A stretch of 64,000 nt of DNA, taken from Solea solea (lineage: Eukaryota > Chordata > Actinopteri > Pleuronectiformes > Soleidae). The position numbers were made by a program, and so were the translations under genes. Location: assembly GCF_958295425.1 (NCBI RefSeq), contig NC_081141.1:25550365-25614364 (forward strand). Direction: 5' to 3'. Positions 1 through 13,318 of this stretch are shown piece by piece; the stretch's first letter is position 1, and the number at the start of each line of letters is the position of its first letter. Under the pieces are notes generated by a model. The model worked only from the letters and a program-made list of their open reading frames with translations. It had not been told where the DNA came from and did no database searches.

Positions 1-1124
1 TTGGCCGGAGTGTCTCTTAAATGGCTCATGTTAATTTCCAAGCCCGGTCTCTTTCCGCCTCTTCCGTGGCTCACGATGTCTTTGAACATATTTCATCCTG
101 CCTTTCCGATCAATAGGTGCCGTTGCTTTTGTTCCCGGAGCACAGCGGCAGGGCGAGACTGATTGAGGCTAAATGTAGGATGTGTGAGATTTTTTTTTTC
201 TTTTTTTTTTCAAAGCGCTGCCCTTTCATTTGATCACGTATTGACAGTTGCCATCACGCGGTATAAACCCCCGCTGCCTCCGCAGCCTATCGCCGCGGAA
301 TAATCAGCAGTGTTTATGGCTGTGGACTGATGTAAAGCCACAAGGAGCCATTACTGTTGGACAATTCGCCTGAGGCAGATCACAGGCCGCCTTTCATCAG
401 CACAACAGAAAGAAACAGACTCCTTAAGGACTTGCTCTGTGCTTACTCTGGAACCACATTTAGGAGCACATTAGTGACCTGTTTAGTGTAGTTTGCAGTT
501 CGCAAAGGAGGCGTCCTGTGACACTGATATTTACTTTTTGGTTCTCCTTCTCTTCTCTAAGAAATATCAAGTTCATAGGCATCTGACTAATTTTTCAAAC
601 TTGTGATTAATTTACTGTTGAGGAGCAAAGTGCTCGCATATAACACACCACTGCTTCGATGAAAACAATACACTCCGAGGTCTCTTCTGTCTCTCACAGC
701 TGTTTCTCTTTCCGCTTTCATAAGCACTTTACCGAGTGGTCGCCCCGCACCTCTTCAAGCGAAAAATGACACCCTTCGCCAAAAACCTGCCAATGCATCA
801 CAGGATATGACTTTGTAGCCGCAGATCTACAGGATGTTATGATGTTATAGCGTCTCGCCTTCCATTCCTGTGGTTAGATTTCATCCCTCTATTAATTCAA
901 GGACAGTCTGTCTGTAAGTAATCAAAGGCAGGAGTCCTTCACAGAACTGCCCGACAGTTTCACTTAACCCTTCCGCTACCATCGCCGACCGGATTGGGCA
1001 TGCGTTCTTCTCATTATTATAACTCCTAGACCGTTTGTTATATCTTGAGAGTTCAGAAACTATGGACCGGCGATCCGTCCAGGGCTACGCCACCTTTCGC
1101 CCCAACCCTAACGTGGTAGAAGAC

Positions 1125-1147
1125 GGATGGATGGATGGATGGATGGA
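1125..1147 (+). repeat. GGAT microsatellite
   Basis: About five and a half GGAT units. Confidence 0.85.
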
Positions 1148-1537
1148 AGGATACCGGATAGCAGAGAAACGGAGCTTTAGAACCTCAGGATTTCCACGGA
1201 ACAGTCGTCTAACTGCCAGATATCGCAAGTGGAAGTCGTCTGGAAAAAGGAGCAGAAAGGAAGCAGAAGCACTCACTCTACAGCCATAAAATCAATCTAA
1301 ATCCAGGCAGCCTCAATATCCTGATGGTCTTAAGAGGGTTAACTGGCTTCAAAATTTGGCAGGTGACTTACTGAAGGGGAACCAGTGTGTGCATTGTGGT
1401 GAAAGTGTGACATATGTATATATTCCTTCCACATGCCTAAAGACAGTCGTGCCAACAGAGAGAGAGAGTCCACAAGGCAATGTGTGATGCTGAGTCAGTT
1501 GGAGCCAGAGATGCGGGTACTGCACTACATAAACGTG

Positions 1538-1554
1538 CACACACACACACACAC
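1538..1554 (+). repeat. CA microsatellite
   Basis: A run of CA followed by CGCGCAAACAC. Confidence 0.85.
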
Positions 1555-3171
1555 GCGCAAACACCATGTACGCACATGCTGAATATGTTTGTATATAATG
1601 CATATTATAGTATACTGGAAGTTAACATCCCATCTGCAGTATTAGCATTGTTAGCACTATCACTCCTCAAGCTGCTCCTCTGACAGTGAACAGATTCCCA
1701 AAATATGGACCTAAGCGAGCATTTGTTTGCTCCGTCTGTTCACAGTGAACGTTGTTTTGCAGAGTGGTAACAGTACTGGGGAATGGACTCATATTTCCAG
1801 CTAATGGTTTTTACGCATTGCCACTGCATCCACAAATTAAGCTTCTTCAATCTCAGGATTGGAGCTCCGCAAAGTGCTCTCACTATTTGGTTTGTCGCCT
1901 GAGGGGAAGGTTTTTTTTCTCCGAATCCTGAAATGCACATGTCTTAAATCATATATGCAGTTAAGCTAAATCTTGTTTTGGGGGCGGGATTCACATTGAG
2001 TTTGAAAAGAAATTAAGTTTCGGGGGCAGGATTAGTTAAGTGGATTAGGACAGATTGAAGCACGACCGAAAGTTAGCAGGGGGAAAAAAAAGTTTGTTAA
2101 AGGAGACACTTTTTAATTTTGAACATGCAGCAGTTATCTTCGGTTCACAGAAGGTGAACCTACAGTATATTGAAAATAAACATAATGCCTGAGATTGCTT
2201 CTTAAATCTGTCCTCACAGTCTTTGAGGTGAAAAAGAGCCTGGAGGGTTTTTTTTTTTTACTGAATTTATGATAATCTGCACATCAGTGTTATTTTTTTG
2301 TATATCCATTGCTGGTTTGTTTTGCAGAATAACTAAATTTAGAGTAGTATTTGTCGTGCACTATGATTAATAGTGTCGTTTACCGGGCCTTCCTTCCTTC
2401 TTTAAATAACAACAGGTAGTGATAGGCTGATGTTCTCATGCTCTTTTTTTTACTATAACTAATAACTAATTTGACAATGGCAACACACTCCTGAAACAGG
2501 AAACACCTGGTTTCTCTCCCATCAGATCCAAGCATCCCTTCATTAACTCCCTTTGGCTTTTATTTGGATTCTTATTCATTTGTGTGTGTGTGATGGCCTT
2601 CAACTGAACTTCTTTGGTCCTTTGCTTGCTGTTGCTTGCTTGGATTCCCGGACTCCATTCTCAGCTACTGCACGTCTTCCCAGCATTATAACAGGATGTA
2701 CAAAAATAAGAATTAGCTGTGTTAATGTGTTCATCTAAGTCAGACACTTCAATAGTCACAGTCTCTATGTACGTAGATGTTTCATCTTCACCTGCTTGGT
2801 TCAGTTTTGCATTGACCACTGACGTTTCTTCAGTATTAGCAGTATTGTTCAGGGTGACGCTATGTAAACTGGAAAATGAAAGCGGCGACTGGAGGCATGC
2901 GCTTACAAGCGAGACAGCTGACATTTCGTTTGTGAAACAGCTCACAGTGTTTATCCTGTAAGTAAAGATTCACAGGAATAAACTTCACCACCTGAAGTGT
3001 TTAGAACGCCGGCAGGCTCAGTGCTCGCTGCACTGCGCCGTCCGTCGCTGTGATCCTGCAGCTATGAAGGCGGCCACTTCCAGGCACCTTCTCAGCATAA
3101 CACTTCATAATTCCACAGCTCACCCACCGCTCTAAGTCTGTGGCTAGAAAACTACAAGGGGGAAGGGGGAA

Positions 3172-3189
3172 GGGGGGGGGGGGGGGGGG
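3172..3189 (+). repeat. G18 homopolymer
   Basis: Eighteen G in a row, preceded by two GGGGGA-type blocks from 3158, so the whole of 3158-3189 could form a G-quadruplex. The exact length is likely to vary and to be prone to sequencing error. Confidence 0.85.
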
Positions 3190-3423
3190 TCCGTCATCCA
3201 TCAGGCATCCAAAGAAGCCACAATCACGCAGCCAAACCGACAGACGCCAGTGATCACCAACCCAAGGAGAGACTGAGTATGTGTGTGCGCGCTTTTCTGC
3301 CTCTCAGGAGAATCTGCAGATCAAAATGGAAAGATGGATGAGCTTGAGGGCCAGCAGTCATGCTGTTATTGCTCACTGCACATTTAGTCTTTCTTCCTTC
3401 AAAGCACCACACGTTTTTTTGTT

Positions 3424-3428
<5 letters not shown>

Positions 3429-3455
<27 letters not shown>
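3429..3455 (+). repeat. GT microsatellite
   Basis: Thirteen GT units after two T7 tracts. ORFs reading poly-CysVal across it are artefacts. Confidence 0.9.
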
Positions 3456-4748
3456 GAGTGGAAAAAGCAGTGCACCTCCTCATGTGGTTGGTTCAGTTAT
3501 GAACTGGTCAGGTCTCAAGATGGCTTTTATGTGTTCCCTCATAACATCACAGGACGACTTATACACAAACACGCTTTGTATCGACTAAATGATTAAAAAA
3601 AAAAAGCTATCTTTGTCTCTGTTTTGTCCATAAAGGCTCCTGCCAATATGTGTAATAGTTTCAATTCCATTCGCCTCAGCCATAAACACCTTCCAAACAG
3701 TTTGTTTGATTTTTGTAAAATTACCTTATTTGGACACGTTTTTAGCACAAAATATCTCCACTTGTATGGTACACACACAAAAAATCATATTAAAATTCTT
3801 AATGGAGGCACAGAAGAGTGACTCATTCGATAAATACCCTCAAGGGATAATTCGGGTTATTTGAAGTGTGTTTGTGGAATTAAGCCAGAGTCAGTTCATT
3901 ACCTGCACTAGATTATGTTTTGGTGCTGTCCCAGGGACGAGAAGACGGCAGGAGAAAGAGAACCGTCTTTTACCAGGCTACCTTTTGGTCAAAGAGCGCT
4001 TAACCTCTCTTTGAGAAAGGTTTCAAAGACTGTTGGAATAAAAAAAGGAGCCTGTTTGTTCACCATATAGATTTAACAGGTGTCTATTGAGTTTTATTGA
4101 CTTAAAGTTTGGCCTCCGGTTTTCACGGACGCGTCCGCTTTCTCTCGCTTTCGGGAAGTTCAGCCAGTCTTTATAGCCATAGCTTCATAAAACTGTCTCT
4201 ACGCACAGTTTTCTTTTCTTTTATCTGTTGTTCCGTACAACGCGAGGACTGGGTTTCCCTGAAGGGTGCCGTGTACCAGGGTATTTTCTCCGTAACAGAA
4301 CCGACTCGTTAACCATCATTATGTCGAAAACAATAACGCACCCGACCCGTAACTGTCATTAAAAACACTGGCTCTCATACTGACATGCTTCATTTTCACT
4401 TAATGCAAATTTCATTGTACCTCGGCCGACAGAAAAAAGACAGAGTGCAAAATATAACAAAGCCTCTAAGACATTCATCCCAAGTGGGCCGGACCAGTGA
4501 AATAATAGCTTAATAACCTTTAAACAACAAGGACTCCAAATCCTTCCCTTTGTGTCTTTTTTACAAAAAAACAACCTGAAATTTCTGTGAGAAAAATAAA
4601 TGCAATTTCAACAATATTAATTAATATTGTTTACTATGTACACATGTGTATTACCATTTACAGATCATAGTGGATCCACAATGGCACGAAAACTTTGAGC
4701 CTCAAGTATCTGAAACTGAAAAATATAGTATTTTCAAATATAGGATTT

Positions 4749-4800
4749 GACCCCCTGGTGGGCTGATTCTGGCTCGCAGGCCGTACGTTTGACACCCCTG
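4749..4800 (-). mobile_element. hAT-like transposon terminus
   Basis: Read on the minus strand this starts CAGGGGTGTCAAACGTACGG and continues GCCTGCGAGCC, the classic terminal sequence of non-autonomous hAT elements in fish and other vertebrates. The other end was not located, so this is a fragment. Confidence 0.6.
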
Positions 4801-5865
4801 CTCTAAGAGATCAAAAGTATTCTACAGTATACTTTTATACCAGTGTTCTACATTCACTGCACATACAGTAGCAATGCAACAGAGCCATGCAGTGAATGCA
4901 CAAGATGCTTTTTTTTCCCCATCCTTTGCTGATGCAGGCGGCATCTGACTTTCAAAATAAAAGTACTTTTGGCTTGATTTTACATTTTAAAAATCTTAAA
5001 ATTACTTGTATGATTAAAAATGGAAAAACTACCAAATTGTTGCAGGTACTGCAGAAAATGTACTTTTTCCACAGTCAGTCTGTCTGTGACATGGCTGCAG
5101 ACGGTCTATAATGCATACCTCGTTGACCTAAATGTCACCGATCATTCAAAAAGAGCAGGATTACCCGGTTGTAGGTGAGTGTGAGCCTTCAGGCGTCTTC
5201 AGCTCCCTCTGTCTTCGACTCACTCAGTGCTGCAGCTGTTTGACAGGGTGGCTGATTGGCTCTCGGTGAGCAGGCTGTTCTTGGGACTTGTGTGAAAAAA
5301 TATGATGAAGTGGAAGCAGATGTCTGGTCTTTGCAGAATGCTGCCAGCATTAGCTCACTTGACAGATGCATAATTATTTCTAATGTCGGTGCCATTTTTT
5401 ATTTATTTTCTTTTCTTACCAGAGATTTGCATCATTGTCATTTTGCTCTCGTCTCATCCGCGATCACACCTCGTCCGTGTAGCTGCAGGCGTGAGCTCCG
5501 GTGTTAACAGTATTCTTAATGAATATCCAGATGGACCTGCAGTCACCGGTCACGGATGAGGAGTGACCACCCTTTTCACTCCGTTGCCACTGTTGTTGGC
5601 GCGTGCAGCCTTTGCACTTTGATTCATTGTTAATGTTTTGTGAAACTGGCAGTGATTGTGGGAGCATCTGGAGGATTGGCTTGATGTAAGCAGCACTTTT
5701 ATCTTGGCATGTTTGCTTTCCTGTATCCATACGTTGGGATCAGCCAATCTTCTCAGAGAGCAGAGTCAACAGAAATGAACCTGCTAATTCCTCAATAAAT
5801 CAAAAATGTGGGACTGTAGTGGCATAAGATGGCCTAAATGATCTTTTAATTATCAATTTTTTGGG

Positions 5866-6217
5866 GCCACATGTTTGGTGAAGTGCTTAGCACTCTTGCC
5901 TTTGCAGCAAGAAGACCCGGGTTTGCAACCCGGTTGGAACAAGGGCCTGTCTGCATGAGGTTTGCATGTTCCCCCCGTGTGTGCGTGGGTTTTCTGCAGG
6001 TTCTCCGGCTTATGGAATATGGGGATTAGGTAAATTGGACACCCGGAATTGACCATGCGTGTGATAGTGAATGGTTGTTTGTCTCTATGTGGCCCAGGGA
6101 CGGACTGGCGAACTGTCCAGGGTGTGACGCCCGCCTATCACCCAATGTCAGCTGAGATTGGTACAGCATCCGACCCTCATGTGGAGGATAAAGCAGTATA
6201 AGATGGATGGATGAATC
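5866..6217 (+). mobile_element. tRNA-derived SINE-like element (family A), near full length
   Basis: The head GTGCTTAGCACTCTTGCC followed by CCCGGGTTTGCAACCCGG resembles tRNA A and B boxes of a Pol III promoter. The body has the phrases GCATGTTCCCCCCGTGTGTG, GGGTTTTCTGCAGGTTCTCC and GGACTGGCGAACTGTCCAGG, and it ends with CCCTCATGTGGAGGATAAAG and a GGAT tail. Partial copies are at 13663, 47835 and 55720. The family is very common in percomorph introns; I do not assign a database name. Confidence 0.8.
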
Positions 6218-6587
6218 GATTTAGTTCATTTTTCACAAAGAGCAGAGGTACTTGGACATGAAACAAGTAGCTGTACTGCACTTTCTGTGCAGAATTGACC
6301 ACATCGGGTCAAGCAACATTTGTGATTGGGATTTATTTGCATGGATTTTTCTAATATAGTCACTTAATTCAATAAAAAAAAATAATACAACTAGTCTTTT
6401 GTCAAAGGATTCCTTGTCATATGTCTCAATTCTTACCCTTTTATATAGAAGTGTGTATTGTAGATGTGAAAACCCTTTGCTGAATACAGTGGAAGGAAAA
6501 AGTCAGTATCCTACTGATGAAGTGCAAGTTCAAATGCAAGTTAAGTGGTAAATGGTCTGTCTTGCTGGTTTGCACTACAGTTTTTTT

Positions 6588-6776
6588 TTTTCTCCTTTCA
6601 CCCACACATTGATACAGCGTTTCTATTCACAGCACCTTTTGTCACACATGTCAAACCCATTCACACACTGCCACCACGAGCAGCATGTAGACTAGCACAG
6701 CCGGGAATCTAACCCACAATCTTCCAGGTGAGATATTACTCGCTCTAACACTGACAGCCACCGTCGGCCCCATGGT
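6588..6776 (-). mobile_element. tRNA-derived SINE-like element (family B)
   Basis: On the minus strand it reads GTTAGAGCGAGTAATATCTC, then GGTTAGATTCCCGG (B-box like) and CTAGTCTACATGC, followed by a CACTGCC and T-rich tail region. The shared AGTCTACATGC segment links it to the copy at 32598. The tRNA part is too diverged to be a functional tRNA. Confidence 0.65.
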
Positions 6777-7954
6777 GGCGCTTTTCTCTTTCATCTGTCT
6801 TTGGCCTTAAAGAGGCAGTGACAAGGGTAGCTGCGGAGCCTCCCACTGTTCACCGGGTCAAATGTGCCGTAATGATTTCCTTCCTTACTTGACAGAAGAG
6901 ACAACATAAAGGCTGCATGTGTGTGTGTTTACGTCCACATAAAAAAGAGATTCGGTCAAAGATCAGTGTTTCACTTCAAATGCGTATTTTCTCAGATATC
7001 CTGCTGTCTGTTTCTCAGTACCGGGAGGAGCTGACCTTTCCTCACCTTTGTCAAAGGGGATTTTGAATCACTTTCCCTGTGCTGCTGACATATTATTATG
7101 TTTTATTTAGCCCTCTAGTTGCAGCTGTTTGCTTGACGGATCATAACTGACCTCTTTTTTTTCTCAGGGAAAACAAAACAAAACAAAAAATCAAAGATCT
7201 TGTTGGCATTAGTGTCATAACGCAAGCTCATAGCTTCATCCGGTAGAGCTCTGGCCAATCCCTTATAAAAAAAAATAAAATAACGTGATGTCACCTTCTC
7301 CGTATATCTTCAGGAAGAGCTCGGTCCTGCAAATCCTGCCAAATAAAAACTGCTGTAAAATCGTACTTTGAGTAAGACGACCTTTCTTCTCTGGCTAGGT
7401 GGTGCTTTGCTAGCAGAATTACAGATGAGACAGTCTTTTTTTTTTTTTTTTCCTTCTTCTCCGTATATAATGCAACTGGGCTGTTAAACCAATAATATTT
7501 GTAGAGAATGCCTTCAGGAAGTTGAAGCTATGGTATAAATTATTAATCTGTCAGACGTGTGTCTTGATGTTGCAGGCTTACTAACAGAACCTCTAGGTCA
7601 TGGCACTCAAAAATAGCACTCAATGTACGAGATGTATTATATTAAGTAATAAAATGACCATGATATGTCATCAGAGATGAAGGAAACATGTCAAATTGAA
7701 GTTGTAGTGTTTATTTTTAATTGCAGGCATAAAAACTATTATACTATTTATTATTTTTTGATATGTCGTTGTTGTGCTCGCCACCACCAACCACCCAATA
7801 ATTCAGCTGGACACACAGCTGCTGCAGCTGCAACTCTTGGTTGTAAATATCGAACGTTACTAAACCTAAAAAGCCAGACTACCCTTCTCAAAACTGTCTC
7901 AACCTGAAAAAGCAAAACAGCCAAGGTTAGCTAAGGCTCTCTTGGCATATATTT

Positions 7955-8286
7955 AATGTAAAGTTTTTAAAATCCATTACTTTCTTCACTGCTGACACAC
8001 TTTAACTCTAACTAATGTTAGCAAAGATGGCGGACACTGTTTACATTCTGGGAATGAGGTCCCGTCCCCCTACGAGTGAGTCTAAAAAGTGCAGAATTAG
8101 TGTTGCAATTTGCCTCGGACCAAGGCTCGGACCAAAGGTTGCTGGTGGGCACGTAACAAAAAAAAAGAATGATGATATTTTTCGACTCAGGGGAAACTGA
8201 GTTTGGGGAGCACAATTTTTCCAAAATACGAGCCCTATTCTAGTAATACAAACCTAGATGCAAATCAGTGACGTATTCCTTTAAGT
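7955..8286. mobile_element. Fish interspersed repeat, DNA-element-like
   Basis: The segments GTTAGCAAAGATGGCGGACA, CAATTTGCCTCGGACCAAGG, GATGATATTTTTCGACTCAG and GCAAATCAGTGACGTATTCC are recognisable phrases of an interspersed repeat frequent in teleost introns. The ends are approximate. The 68-codon minus ORF across it is not a gene. Confidence 0.5.
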
Positions 8287-9471
8287 AAACGACTTGCATT
8301 GGTGCACTCAGGTGTTTTATTCTCTTAACTCCATTTCCCCTCCTCCTTCTTCACTCCCTGAGCACCCAGCCACTTGGTTTATCCTGGTGGAGGAGCTGCA
8401 GGTAGCGCGCTGTTACCAGGGCCTAATTGTGTAAGGCCCCACTCGGTCACTTGAGCTGCACTGTCACCTCCTGGCCTGTGCAGTAAAAGACGGACCTGTT
8501 GGCAGATGGCCAGGGCATAAATAGAGATGCTTTTCCAAATCCCAGGTGGTGGGAAAAAAAGAGCTAGACTCAGTCCTGCCCAGGGCTTTTTGGCTGACAC
8601 TGCAAGCCAAAACAGTACACTGATAAATGTTCAGCTTGGCTACACAGAGCCGCAGTAATTCAGGATGGCCAGTGTGGCCAAATTAGTATCACTGTTCTTT
8701 TACTTCAAACTGAATTCATGCAGTGGGACTGAGGAAACAGGGGATTAAAGGACCCTAGACGGATCAAATTTAGATTGGACCTGATCTTCTGAATATCATG
8801 CTGTCTTTATGGTTATGGTATATGTTGGATTTTCAAAATACCCCAGCACTATGATGTACTTTGTGGTATGGTACTTTGTTTTTATTCCTAAATATGACTC
8901 TGCATCAATGATATCGGAGGGGGAATTGTTGTCATGGCATAATATCTCTTCAGGGATTCAAGGGATCTTCTGTTTAATTTGTTAGACACGGAAAACTCGG
9001 GGAGGAGGTTGGCATGGAAGATAATTAATACAATCTGTGTGAAATTACTATCGTGGTGAAACCACTGATGCATCTTAATTCTGCAGTCCTATCAATATTA
9101 AACTCAGCACGACTCGGTTCGGAATCTGACCTTTATCGGGACGTTTACTTTCAGTAGATGTGATTTTAATATATTTGATGTTCAGTCATGATGCAACTGT
9201 TTCTTCATCTTTTATTATTTTTCTTCTTCTTTCTTTTTAAATCAACTTAATCCTTAAATTTGCCATTAAATTATGTGCAGATAACTTTGATGACTCACAG
9301 ACTTCTATTTGACACCACGGTGAAGTAGATAATTGTGCTGTATACTTGAAAAGATTTGAAACCACTGGATGAATTTCAATGATGTTAAGCACAGACATCC
9401 CAGGTCTGTATGAGATCATTTGACTTTGATGATTGCCTCTCATTTCCTCAAGCATCAATATTCAGTTCAAT

Positions 9472-9828
9472 TCCAATTTATTTGTATAGCGCCAAATCAC
9501 AACGTACATCATTCTCAAGGCACTGTACATAGACATCATCATCGAGAGCAGAGAAACCCAACGGTTCACACAATGACCGAGCACAAGGCATCAGTGGAGA
9601 GAAAACAACTCCCTTTTAACAGAAGGAGAAATCTCTGACAGAACCAGAGGTTGCCTAGACAGGTTGGGGTGAAAGAAAAAATTGGGGACAGAAAGGGGGG
9701 AGAGAAAGGACAAGAGGGAGGTGAGATAGAGACAGAAGAAAGAGACCAGGAGCAGATATACAGTTGTATCAAGTTATAACTTTAGACACAACAGTTCTGA
9801 GTCAGTGATGACATGTTGTGTACATGTT
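9472..9828 (-). mobile_element. LINE-3'-like interspersed repeat, inverted copy
   Basis: It carries TTTGTATAGCGCCAAATCAC, CAACTCCCTTTTAACAGAAG, a purine-rich GGGGTGAAAG...GAGAGAAAGGAC stretch and GAGCAGATATACAGTTGTAT. It is the reverse complement of 54331-54631 over about 300 bases, including the terminal ACAGTTCTGAGTCAGTGATG block. This family is widespread in acanthopterygian fish; its exact class is uncertain. Confidence 0.7.
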
Positions 9829-10129
9829 ACTTTGAAACACACACTCTTTTTGGCTCTGCAAAGGGTTTGCTATTTATTTTGCTATATTGAAATGCACCAA
9901 AAACTATGGATTACTAGAAAATTTGGTGGATGCATGACAATGAAATCCTATATATCGCATGCTTCACTATGCACAGACTGTCAAAATCTAAATACAAATC
10001 CTATGTGGGCTGTTTATTTCTTCTTTTTTGGGAGAACAATAATTTGTCACGCAGTCTTTGAAACGACTCGGTGGCACAAATGTATTGTTAACAGTTTCAT
10101 AGTTCATAAATGTGAACATATTTAGTGTT

Positions 10130-10242
10130 TGTGTTACTGTACATATTTTTATATCTTTTTCTGTTTAAAATTCTAATCTAAATGCACCAAAACACCAAGT
10201 ACATAGGGTAAATGTACTTGGCAATAAATATCGATTCTGATT
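10130..10242 (+). mobile_element. Possible non-LTR retrotransposon 3' tail
   Basis: It ends CTTGGCAATAAATATCGATT then CTGATTCT, the usual form of fish LINE 3' ends with ATTCTG repeats. Upstream is AT-rich 3'UTR-like sequence; no reverse transcriptase coding was seen. Confidence 0.45.
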
Positions 10243-10804
10243 CTAAATGGTCTAAAATTAGTGCATCGGACTAATATCAGAATTGGTGTTCAAGTTTGTG
10301 ATATCGGTACAGACACAAAGAAGTGATATTGTACCATCCCGAGAACACATTTCTTTTAGGGTTGATCGACCAACTAAGAGTCTAATTTGTCACATTTTTA
10401 AACCAGTTCTCTTCTGCTTTTCTTCTAGTTTCATCAGTGTTTCTTTCTATAAACCATCTTTGCATTAGCTGCTCAATCTAGTTTTTGTGTTTCACATCTC
10501 ACCTTCTCTCTCTGACAAATCCTCTCTCTGTCAGATGATCAACATGTGTTTTGATGTGTTTTGTCATCATCACTTTCGCGAACACATTGTGTCAGCTTCA
10601 GGTTAAAAATTTATTTTTGTCCAAGGCCACATGACTCGAAATACTACAAAACAAATGATATTTCTCACAAAACACAGCTGTACTTCAATTGTATTTAATT
10701 GGCTGTCATACTAATTCTATAACTTTGGCGACATTGGTTGCCTGAATACATTGAAATCTGTTAGTAACATCATCATATTACATCCATATTTGTTATTTTT
10801 ATTA

Positions 10805-10853
10805 TTTAAGGGAGGGAGAATTAACATTTAGACCTAATTTTCCCTCCCTTAAA
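10805..10853. repeat. 19-bp inverted repeat hairpin
   Basis: Arms TTTAAGGGAGGGAGAATTA (10805-10823) and its complement at 10835-10853 match at 18 of 19 positions around an 11-base loop. The purine arm is followed by the pyrimidine arm. Confidence 0.8.
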
Positions 10854-12658
10854 CCCTCACTTGCTCTTTAACCATCATCTCCACTTGCAAGCAATTAAAT
10901 AATTGTTCAAATTATATCAGGGAAAACTAAGAGTCCCTTTGTGATGTTACAGAGCTTAAAAACCCCCGACTCTGTTGTCTGGAGTTGGATCAGTATTCCC
11001 CTCACATACCAACTGCGGAGGCTCCATCTGTAGACTTAAAGTGACACTTGAGGCTTTCCTACAAGGAATAAGGGCTCTTCATATTCTCCATGTCCCTCCC
11101 CCAGCCTGCATGTCTTCAAAAGTGATGAGTGTTTTGCTTCTCAGATACTCCAACATCTCCGCAATGCATCCTAAGATACCTTTTCAAAGGCCTGTGGAGT
11201 GCGGCTGTGAATAACTTCTTAGTGCAGCTAATCCCACTTCAAAAAAGCATGTCCTTGGAATACACTATTCTTAATCCTGCATTCACGGCTTCATGCGTCA
11301 TCGTGTCCCTTGAAACATGCGGCGGCGTGTACGGCCGTGAAAACTCACCTCCATCTGAGATGAGATTCGAGAAATTCTGTAAAGGAGATCAATGAAATCG
11401 ATACTCGTGCTGAGGCGAGACAAATTTGACCGAGTCTCGAATAAATCGCGCTGTAATGCGTTTCAAGAACACACCAGCTGATGTTAAATCTGGCTGTGTG
11501 ATTTCATCAGAGAGCAGCAGGCTGGTTTTCTGGTGAAAGTCATTTCAGTGGGTAAGGCAATGATAGATTGTCTTGAAGGGTTGACAGTGGAGACAGGCAC
11601 TTCCTTGTTCTGTCTTCCGTCTCCGCCTCGACTTGGAGAGACGGGGCTTGTCTTGGCCTTGTGTAGTGCGGACGAGACGCATTTTAATGCGCCGGCACCT
11701 GTCAAACACAACCCCCCCGAGCCAGAGATACTGTATGACTTTCAGGATGTGGCTGCCGCTTCTTGGATTTCTGTAGTTTTGGGGGGGGGGGTCGTCGACA
11801 TGAAACGTCTATCGTCACTAATCAACCAAAACCTTTGCTGAATTAATAAATAAGAAAATGTAGAAAAAGAAAAAAGCTTTGGCGGTAGAGGGGACCAACA
11901 CTGAGCGTCTTTTTAAAGTGGTTGTTGTGTTTGGACAAAGTTGAGATGTTTTCTCTGCATTGCAACAGATGCCACCTCAGTTGCAACATGCCTCTGTTGT
12001 GTGGCAACATTGTCGCTCTTGTCGCGCGCACGTCTGATGCATCTGTTTCCACGTGCGTGCGAACTAAATGTCATTAATATCACACAGATCATGCATATAC
12101 AGGAGAAAGAGACATTAATTGCGGGCATAAAAACGGTAAAAAAAAAAAAGTCTTGTACTTTTCTTTTACTTGTAATAAAACCCTAATAAACCCTCACTCT
12201 GTACACACAACGTGCCAAGATGTCCTGCTTTCTTTTTCCTCCCCCTGGGATATGAGCAGATGGCTCCTTTTATCTCCGCCTCTTTCAAGAGCGGATGTTT
12301 TACACCGAGGCAACCAAAAGATGAGCGAGGGGAAAGTCATACTCAATGAAGAAACTAATACGATAAAGAATCGCGTCAGAGGATTATTGAGTGCACTGAT
12401 CACAGAGGGAAGAAGAGGAGAGAAAATAAGTTCTTATCAAAACTGCAACTCAATTTCTGTCCTAGCGTGTGTGGGTATATTATGTAGCATATTAGGCTGG
12501 TGCTTATATGTATTTTCCTGCTCCTTTAACTTCCTTCTGAGTTGATACTTGAGTAATCACAGGCTGTTTTGTTCCAAACATTTCAGTCTTTCTTTTCCCA
12601 GTATCTGCTGCTGGACCTGCATAATTCACAAGTGTCTCAGGGGAAACAGTTTACGGAG

Positions 12659-12688
12659 AGGAGGAGGAGGAGGAGGAGGAGGAGGAGG
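12659..12688 (+). repeat. AGG microsatellite
   Basis: Ten AGG units, purine strand on +. The poly-Arg ORF across it is spurious. Confidence 0.88.
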
Positions 12689-13161
12689 GCTGTGATCAAG
12701 GAGATAGGAGTGCTCAAGGTCACAGGGGTTAATTATGTTGCAGGAATAAACAACTGGTCGTCCACTTCATTTCTGTCAATCAGGGATAGAGGAGGGTCAA
12801 GAGGATCAGTCAGCTGACCAAGAGTGTTTTTCTGTGGGTTCTGTGACATCAAAAACCTCGTCAGATGAGACACAAAAAAGTTCCTTTGGGGAAACTGTGC
12901 ATGAGTGCCAATGTAAGTCCAGATGAAGCGATGAAACGCGACGGTGACGTAGCCTCTCTCGGAAAAGCAAAGTCTTGACAAACCACCAATTGTGTGGATT
13001 ACAGTTTCTTGGCGGAGGGAAGAGAAGTGTTTAACCAGTTTTAGCCAACATCGGCGTGTAAGTAATATAATGAAGGGAGTGGGTGTGCAGGGACGGGGAC
13101 ACGAGTGTGAGGGGATTAAAAGCTATAAGCAGGCATTTATTTCAATGATTTGTGTAATTCA

Positions 13162-13181
13162 TGCTGCTGCTGCTGCTGCTG
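13162..13181 (+). repeat. TGC microsatellite
   Basis: Six TGC units ending GTTGTCGTTG. Confidence 0.85.
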
Positions 13182-13318
13182 TTGTCGTTGAGCCAAATTT
13201 GGCTGAGTTTTTTCATTTCATTCATAAAATTGTTATTTTATGAATTCAATTGTATGATATATGCTATATGTGTTTTTTTTATGTGTACAATTTCACATTT
13301 GCACAATACGACACGCAC

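Noticed and set aside
5490..5747. Overlapping minus-strand frames
   Set aside because: No family resemblance, no splice context; ordinary intron sequence.
10960..11090. CGGSIC-containing translation as a possible EGF1/EGF2 exon
   Set aside because: Only two cysteines with wrong spacing, no RGD, and no paired splice sites.
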